64,000 bases of DNA from Geobacter sp. (GTDB lineage: Bacteria > Desulfobacterota > Desulfuromonadia > Geobacterales > Geobacteraceae), in contig DNRQ01000007.1 of NCBI GenBank assembly GCA_003499925.1, positions 1 to 64,000 of the forward strand, written 5' to 3'. The position numbers and the translations under genes are program-made. The first letter of the stretch is position 1; every line of letters starts with the position of its first letter. The notes beneath the pieces were generated by a model, which saw only the letters and a program-made list of their open reading frames with translations, was not told the origin of the DNA and ran no database searches. This document shows, piece after piece, positions 59,200 to 64,000 of the stretch.

Positions 59200-61074
59200 T
59201 CAGTTGATGATCACCTTAAACGTGATGCCGAAGTTGGGGTTATTGCTGCCGTCGGAGGCGTTGAACGCCCCGCGCGGCGTAATGCGGATGTGGGTCACCG
59301 CGGGGTCGGCACCGTTGGAGCCGGGTGAGGGAACGTAGTCGAAGTCGGTGCCGCCGTCCCTGGAGAACTGGACGTCGTCGGTTAGGCTCGCCGCCCCCCC
59401 CCAGCTGAAACTGAGCCCGCTGGACGGGGATCCGTCGGCGAACGAGACCGGGGTCGCGCCCAGCATGAGCGAGGTGTGCAGGGGGATCGGATCGGTGATC
59501 ACGATGGAGTTCGCATCCGTTGCCCCCCCGCCGGAATTGGTGATCAAAAGCTGGTACAGCATCTCCCCCCCCGGTATGGCCCGCGGGTTCGCACTGCCGT
59601 TTACCGGGTCCCAGTGGTTTTGCACCGTCTTCAGCACGATGATGTTGGGTGGCGGCAGCACGGTCAGGAGAGCCGGGGCGACGGTTGCGGGCCCCAGGTT
59701 GCCGGTGCTGACCTGGAAGGAGGGACTCGTGTAGGTGCCGACGCTCGCGCTGGTCACGTTGACCGTCACGCTGCAGCTCGCCCGGGCGGGAATCGTGGCG
59801 CCGGTGAGCTGCAGCGAGTTGCCTCCGGGGAGCGCGGTGAGGCTGCCGCCGCAGCTGGAAAGCGCTGCAGTGGTTGCGTGGTTGACGAGCCCCGACGGGT
59901 AGTTGTCGGTGAAGGCGACTTCGGTCGCGTCGAAGCTGTTCGAGTTGCCGAGGGTGATGGTGACCCGGGACGGGGAGCCGGCGCCGATCGAGGCAGGGGT
60001 GAAGCTCTTGGTGCCGGTAGGGACCGGATAGACCAGCAGAGTCGCCTGCGCCGGGATGGTGTTGTAGTCCGGGCCGTCCACCTGGAGGTGGTTGGCGCTG
60101 GGATGGGCCGGGATCACGTTGACGGCCGTGGCGCTCGCCGTGACGTTCAACGTGATGCTGCAGCTGCCGTTCGCGCTCTTTTTCCGCTCGGGAATGTTGG
60201 CGTTCTCGCTCCCTTTGCGCTTGGGTATGGAGCCGCCGACCAGGGTAAGCGAGCTGTCGCCGGGGGCGAGCGCGCTGGTCGATCCGGTCCGGTAGACGGC
60301 TCCACCGCAGTCGCTGCTCAGGCCGACCGGAGAGGCAACCACGAGCCCCTCCGGGAAGAGGTCCGTGAAGGTGGCCCCGGATAGACCCGAGTAGGTCGAG
60401 TTGATCAGAGTTATGGTGAGCTGCGAAATCCCCCCGTAGGGTATGCTGCTCGGCAGGAACGATTTATGGATGGCGGGGTGTCCCACCGAGAGTGTCGCGC
60501 TGGCGGAAAGTCCGGTGCCGCCGTTTTCGGAAACGATCGGCGAGGTGCTGTTCGGGTAGTTTCCCGTTGGGGCGGTTACCTGGACCGAAACGCTGCAGCT
60601 CTCATTGGGGGGCAGCGTGACCCCGCTGATGGCGATCTCGGTGCTCCCCGGGGTGGCTCCGGTAACGGTGCCGCCGCAGCCGTTGACCAGGTCGGGTGGG
60701 TCGTCGACCTGGAAAACGCTTCCGCTGGAGAGCAGGGTGTCGCTGACCGCCACGCCGGTCAGCGCGGTGGCGTTGCCGGACGGGTTGCCCAGGGTCAGGG
60801 TGAGAGTCGAGACGCCGTCGTTGTTGATGGTGCTGGGTGTGAACGATTTGGAGATGGTCGGGGGGGCGGGCGGGGTCGGATCCTGTGCCGCACGAGCCGC
60901 AGCAGGCAAGAGAAGGCCCGACAGGACGAGCAGAGCGGGCATCGAGAGTGCAGTGCACCGCAGCGTTGCCGACCTGCCAGTAGCGCCTTGATCTGTGGCA
61001 GGCGGGGTGGACGCCGGCGCCTGTTTCTGCCCGCTCGTCACCTGCTGGTATCCGGTAGCTTCAGAAAATATCAA
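59200..61074 (-). CDS. Exported multi-repeat DUF11-like protein (up to 624 aa)
   Basis: A hydrophobic signal segment (MPALLVLSGLLLPAAARAAQ, ~45-64) is followed by four repeats of ~120 residues (pattern ISKSFTPSTINNDGVSTLTLTLGNPSGN ... GCGGTVT ... LPPNESCSVSVQVTAPTGNY). The conserved Cys pair may form disulfides. A final DUF11-like unit with HWDPVNGSANPRAIPGGEMLYQLLITNSG ends in FKVIIN. It is the first gene of the cluster. The longest frame opens with TTG at 61074; the ATG at 60942 just before the signal segment is equally possible, neither with a good ribosome site. Confidence 0.82.
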   Translation of the reverse strand: MIFSEATGYQQVTSGQKQAPASTPPATDQGATGRSATLRCTALSMPALLVLSGLLLPAAARAAQDPTPPAPPTISKSFTPSTINNDGVSTLTLTLGNPSGNATALTGVAVSDTLLSSGSVFQVDDPPDLVNGCGGTVTGATPGSTEIAISGVTLPPNESCSVSVQVTAPTGNYPNSTSPIVSENGGTGLSASATLSVGHPAIHKSFLPSSIPYGGISQLTITLINSTYSGLSGATFTDLFPEGLVVASPVGLSSDCGGAVYRTGSTSALAPGDSSLTLVGGSIPKRKGSENANIPERKKSANGSCSITLNVTASATAVNVIPAHPSANHLQVDGPDYNTIPAQATLLVYPVPTGTKSFTPASIGAGSPSRVTITLGNSNSFDATEVAFTDNYPSGLVNHATTAALSSCGGSLTALPGGNSLQLTGATIPARASCSVTVNVTSASVGTYTSPSFQVSTGNLGPATVAPALLTVLPPPNIIVLKTVQNHWDPVNGSANPRAIPGGEMLYQLLITNSGGGATDANSIVITDPIPLHTSLMLGATPVSFADGSPSSGLSFSWGGAASLTDDVQFSRDGGTDFDYVPSPGSNGADPAVTHIRITPRGAFNASDGSNNPNFGITFKVIIN

Positions 61075-61747
61075 TTCAGGGTCTCACTGGTGCATAAACG
61101 GCCCGGCAATCCCCCAGCCGTGCGTCGTGCTGACGGCCGGGCTAGCGGTCGTTTCCGGCAATCGGCGATGCGGAAATGTCGGCGGTCCGAGGAGTTGCGC
61201 CGCCGGGGTATTCCGCTTTTTGCCTCTGCCGGAGATGGAAAGGGAACTAAATTTATTTTCCTTAATCCGCATCGCTTGCTGTCCTTCGACCCGGTTTTTC
61301 GGGATTTTGCAGTGGTAAAAACGAAGACCCGGTCTATTTCGCGGCATTAGACTGTGGCTTTTCCCGCTATAGCACGGTCAGGATGGACTCATGAAGCTGA
61401 GGCACATTAACAAAACTCTTTGATAATATAAAGATAATTTGCATTTGATAGAGGCAAATCACCCCAAAATACTGAGAAAACTTTCTCTTTTGTACTTTGG
61501 ATCACCGGTTAATGCCACCCAGAGCTAATCCTGCTGCGCACGACTGTTACAGTGGAAGGGGCAACTCTGCATCTTCTGTTCCGATCATGGTCGTCGAAAC
61601 GCTGATCCAAAGGTTTCAACGTGGGCTGCAGGTAGCTGATTGATGGAAGGTTTTTTAGACTGGAGGAGTTCGGGAAAAGCTCGGCAGCTCCCTCCGCTGC
61701 AAAGGAGAGAGCTCGGGTGGGGATGGGGTGCGTTTGGGGGAAGGGAT
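61075..61747. other. Upstream region of the DUF11 cluster
   Basis: 61385-61530 is markedly AT-rich compared with its surroundings and is the likely promoter and regulatory region (minus strand). Several inverted repeats (for example GTCTA...TAGAC near 61335-61365) suggest a structured leader. No gene seen. Confidence 0.45.
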
Positions 61748-62031
61748 GTGAAGAACTGAAGCTGACACTATTTCAGGAATAACAAAGGCCGATCGAGGGG
61801 CATTTTGCCGCCACCCGACCGGCCATTCATCTCGTTCCCAAGCTCCTGCTTGGGAACGCAAATTGTATAGGAAGCTCCGCTTCAACGCCTCAAAGCTGGA
61901 GCTTTGACAGCGATTGCATTCCCAAGCTGGAGCTTGGGAACGAGAAACAGGTGAAGAACTGAAGCTGACACTACTTTCAGGAACAACAAAGGCCGATCGA
62001 GGGGCATTTCGCTGCCACCCGACCGGCCATT
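61748..62031. repeat. 80-bp direct repeats flanking a 'GTTCCCAAGCT' palindromic element
   Basis: 61748-61827 and 61951-62031 are about 95% identical. Between them lie two inverted modules, CGTTCCCAAGC / GCTTGGGAACG and CAAAGCTGGAGCTTTG. Each direct repeat ends in GGCCGATCG...CGACCGGCC, a hairpin that also serves as terminator for the lipoprotein gene. Confidence 0.85.
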
Positions 62032-62053
62032 GTTCGTTTCCTTTCGTGAGGGA

Positions 62054-62899
62054 TCAGTTCATGTTGAGCAGGATCTTCACTGCCGAGATCTCGGCGTCTG
62101 CCAGAGTTATCCCCTGGTGCCCTGCGACTCCTGCGCCGAACAGGGTATTCAGCCTGCCCCCCTTGAGCGACAGTTCCGGGCCGCTTCCTGGAACGGAGTC
62201 GAGGCTTCCCAGGGTGTGGCAAGAGGCGCAGATCGCGCCGTAGGTCGCCGAGGCAACCAGCGGCACCGGAACCGGTGCGGGTAGTATCGGGCCGAAGCTT
62301 CCGGTCGTGAAGCTGAAGTTCGCGGCGATGGTGTAGCTCGCTTTCGGGGTAGCGCTGTCGCTGCCGTCCACGACCAGTGCCGTGAAGGAACCGGAGACCG
62401 GGTCGCCGGGATTGCTCCCGTAGGATGTGAAGATAATGCTCCCGCCGGCCGTCTGCAACAGCGTCGAGGGGTGGCCGTTGAAGAAGTACACCGTTCCCGG
62501 GAATGCCGGGGCGCCGCCCGCCGCTCCCCCCAGGGAATAGGCGACGCCCGCGGCTACCGCGCCGGGGTTGGCGATGTCGATGCGCGACACGGTCTTGAAC
62601 TCCTGATCGGTCATGCTGGAGGCGATCGCCGCCCGCAGCACCAGCCCGCTGGTCGACGTGGTGGCGGCCAGGTAGGTCGCGTTCCCGATGCCGTAATTGT
62701 CGCTTGTGATCGCGAAGGAGTTTTCCGCCTGCGGTGCCTGCGGTGAGGCCGGGGTGACGCTGTTTACCGCGGCAGGTGCGCTGCCGCCGCCACCCCCGCC
62801 GCAACCCGAAAAGAGCAGGGCTACCGAGACGACGGCGGCCCTGAATCCGTAACCTATTGCTAAATCGATCCGTCTCGTTTCTCTGCCTGGGACCTTCAT
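62054..62899 (-). CDS. Monoheme cytochrome c lipoprotein
   Basis: The 281 residues start with a lipoprotein signal (lipobox LFSGC) followed by a poly-Gly run. A ~170-residue beta-rich domain follows (SFAITSDNYGIGNATYLAATTS), then one heme site CASCH (ICASCHTLGSLDS) near residue 225 with a cytochrome c-like helical end (NTLFGAGVAGHQGITLADAEISAVKILLNM). It is probably at the outer membrane. ATG 62899 is chosen for the GAGGGGG site. It could take part in extracellular electron transfer. Confidence 0.85.
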   Translation of the reverse strand: MKVPGRETRRIDLAIGYGFRAAVVSVALLFSGCGGGGGGSAPAAVNSVTPASPQAPQAENSFAITSDNYGIGNATYLAATTSTSGLVLRAAIASSMTDQEFKTVSRIDIANPGAVAAGVAYSLGGAAGGAPAFPGTVYFFNGHPSTLLQTAGGSIIFTSYGSNPGDPVSGSFTALVVDGSDSATPKASYTIAANFSFTTGSFGPILPAPVPVPLVASATYGAICASCHTLGSLDSVPGSGPELSLKGGRLNTLFGAGVAGHQGITLADAEISAVKILLNMN

Positions 62900-63522
62900 G
62901 GCGTTGCCCCCTCTGTTCATTGTTGGCTTTTCTATTACACGCAAAGTGCCATAAAAATTCACAACTGGGAGTTCGGTGCAAGTGGCCGTAATCGCGCGAA
63001 TTTATCCGCATTGGGCGGAGCCGGCTGAAACCGGTTTTCAAAAAACCGCTGTTCATCGGCTGCACAATGTCTGCTCGTGGGCCGCAAATGCCTGTCCAAA
63101 GCTCGCTCGATGCTTTAAGAGCTCCCCCCTTGGGGGCACTGTCATTAGGTTATCCGAGTTAGCGCGGATCTTCCGCTGCTCAGATCCCTCCCCTTTCAAG
63201 GGGGAGGTCAGGAGGGGGATGGGGGTGTTTTTGGCACCGGAGCTACCCATCCATGGCAGTTGAGCGGCGGGATTTGACCCGACTCACCCTCCGGGCCGCA
63301 ACTGCCTGTGCCCCGCCCGATCATTGGAAGTGTACCGCAAAGTTAATAATTGTTAATTCGCCTTCGTCCCGCAGCCCCCTCGCAAAGGAGCGATTGTAGG
63401 GAGATAAATGCCCGCCGCTTCAGCCGCTCCTTGCCGTGAGCGCCGGCTCCCCGGCAGAAAAACATTGTCATCACCCGGTGGAAGTGATAAAAAGTTGCCT
63501 TTCGGTTATTTCCGGGGTGCGC
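62900..63522. other. Intergenic region before the UbiD gene
   Basis: Divergent promoters are expected here. It contains the half element at 63142-63250 and a CCCCCC-TT-GGGGG palindrome at 63124-63136. No gene seen. Confidence 0.4.
63142..63250. repeat. Half copy of the 22550-22730 palindromic element
   Basis: GCGGATCTTCCGCTG, TTTCAAGGGGGAGGTCAGGA, and GATGGGGGTGTTTTTGGCAC match the right half of that element in reverse orientation, including its GCACCGGAGCT block; the opposite end is missing. Confidence 0.8.
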
Positions 63523-64000
63523 ATGGCCTACAGGGACTTACGCGACTTTCTTGCCAGGCTGGATGCGCTGGGCGAACTGCAACGGGTGGATGCGGAGGTG
63601 GACCCGGATCTGGAGATCGCCGCCATCACCGATCGGCACAGCAAGGCGCCGGGTGGCGGCAAGGCGCTGCTGTTTAGCAGGGTGAAGGGAAGCCGCTATC
63701 CGGTGGCAACCAACCTCTACGGCTCCCATGCCCGGATGGCGCTCGCGCTCGAGGTGGCAAGTCTGGGTGAGCTGACCGGCCGGATGGAGCGGCTGCTCGG
63801 CTCTCCCGACGCTGCTCCGCTGCCTGCGCGGGTCGACGGCGCCCCCTGCCAGGAAATAGTGCAGCAGGTCCCGGATCTTCTGAGCTATCCCTTTCTCAAA
63901 AGCTGGCCCGGGGACGGCGGGCGTTTCATCACCCTTCCCCTGGTCTTTACCCAAGATCCCGAAACCGGAGCGGCCAATTGCGGCATGTACCGGGTCCGGC
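63523..64000 (+). CDS. UbiD-family decarboxylase, N-terminal part (runs off window)
   Basis: The first 159 residues show the start of a UbiD-type prenylated-FMN decarboxylase: MAYRDLRDFLARLDALGELQRVDAEVDPDLEIAAI, then LLFSRVKGSRYPVATNLYGS, and GRFITLPLVFTQDPETGAANCGMYR, the family's substrate and Mn-prFMN region. In Geobacter-type organisms such genes serve menaquinone (futalosine) or ubiquinone-like synthesis, or aromatic acid decarboxylation; which one cannot be told here. The ATG at 63523 fits the family start; the ribosome site is weak. The C-terminus with the catalytic Glu lies outside the window. Confidence 0.92.
   Translation, partial: MAYRDLRDFLARLDALGELQRVDAEVDPDLEIAAITDRHSKAPGGGKALLFSRVKGSRYPVATNLYGSHARMALALEVASLGELTGRMERLLGSPDAAPLPARVDGAPCQEIVQQVPDLLSYPFLKSWPGDGGRFITLPLVFTQDPETGAANCGMYRVR

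Noticed and set aside
61250..61380. Possible GEMM (c-di-GMP/cGAMP) riboswitch on the minus strand upstream of the DUF11 cluster
   Set aside because: Only a short piece (GGGAAAAGCCACAG ... TAGACC) resembles the 3' half of the consensus; the GCAAACC-type 5' half and the terminal CCGGGTTGCC block are missing.

Overview
The window is about 64 kb of GC-rich chromosome. Gene content points to a Geobacter/Geomonas-type bacterium of the Desulfuromonadota. The evidence is a nine-heme cytochrome c/b fusion, abundant c-di-GMP and two-component signalling, a PilT-type motor gene, monoheme lipoprotein cytochromes, UbiD-family decarboxylase, and many intergenic palindromes with cores of the 'ccctccc-ttgatggg-aggg' type. 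This assignment is inferred from reading the sequence; no database was searched.

Layout. Positions 1-22.5 kb are mostly housekeeping: the end of a class A penicillin-binding protein, HU, a DEAD-box helicase, a flavodiiron protein, PriA, a CbcL-like cytochrome, a B12-binding radical SAM gene coupled to a small gene, glmU-glmS, two small zinc-ribbon-like genes, PcrA/UvrD, a glycine-zipper lipoprotein, pdxA and mtgA. Positions 22.9-31 kb hold signalling and motility genes: an HD-GYP response regulator next to a GGDEF sensor, a PP-loop tRNA-thiolation-like enzyme, and a GspE/PilB-like protein that has lost its Walker A motif, followed by an intact PilT. Positions 31-33.8 kb hold an alpha/beta hydrolase, an aminotransferase carrying an in-frame 5 x 30-bp repeat, and a 46-residue membrane peptide.

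The most unusual region is 33.8-46.3 kb. An intact tRNA-Pro(CGG) gene at 46155-46231 (minus strand) is followed, on its 3' side, by six further copies of the last ~50 nt of the same tRNA. Each copy keeps the tRNA's downstream hairpin terminator, and several keep a related ~230-bp flank. The copies split the region into blocks. The four blocks nearest the tRNA are about 1.0-1.3 kb and each carries one toxin-antitoxin pair of a different family (Phd/RelE, PIN/RHH, HigB/XRE of the Gp49 type, and a second HigB/XRE). One of these also holds a fragment that looks like a tyrosine-recombinase core-binding domain. The two distal blocks are about 4 kb and carry one large secreted beta-propeller protein each (14 RCC1 repeats; 12 NHL repeats). 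The tRNA copies are nearly perfect near the tRNA and decayed far from it, as expected if cassettes were added one after another at the tRNA end.

Positions 47-49.7 kb encode a hybrid histidine kinase. Positions 49.7-61 kb are a co-oriented cluster of five exported proteins of the DUF11-like repeat type. It ends in a 2121-residue protein that joins DUF11-like, OmpA-like and putative beta-barrel segments, and looks like an undescribed envelope or surface-structure system. The window closes with a monoheme lipoprotein and the start of a UbiD-family decarboxylase. Small palindromic repeat elements are scattered between genes throughout.
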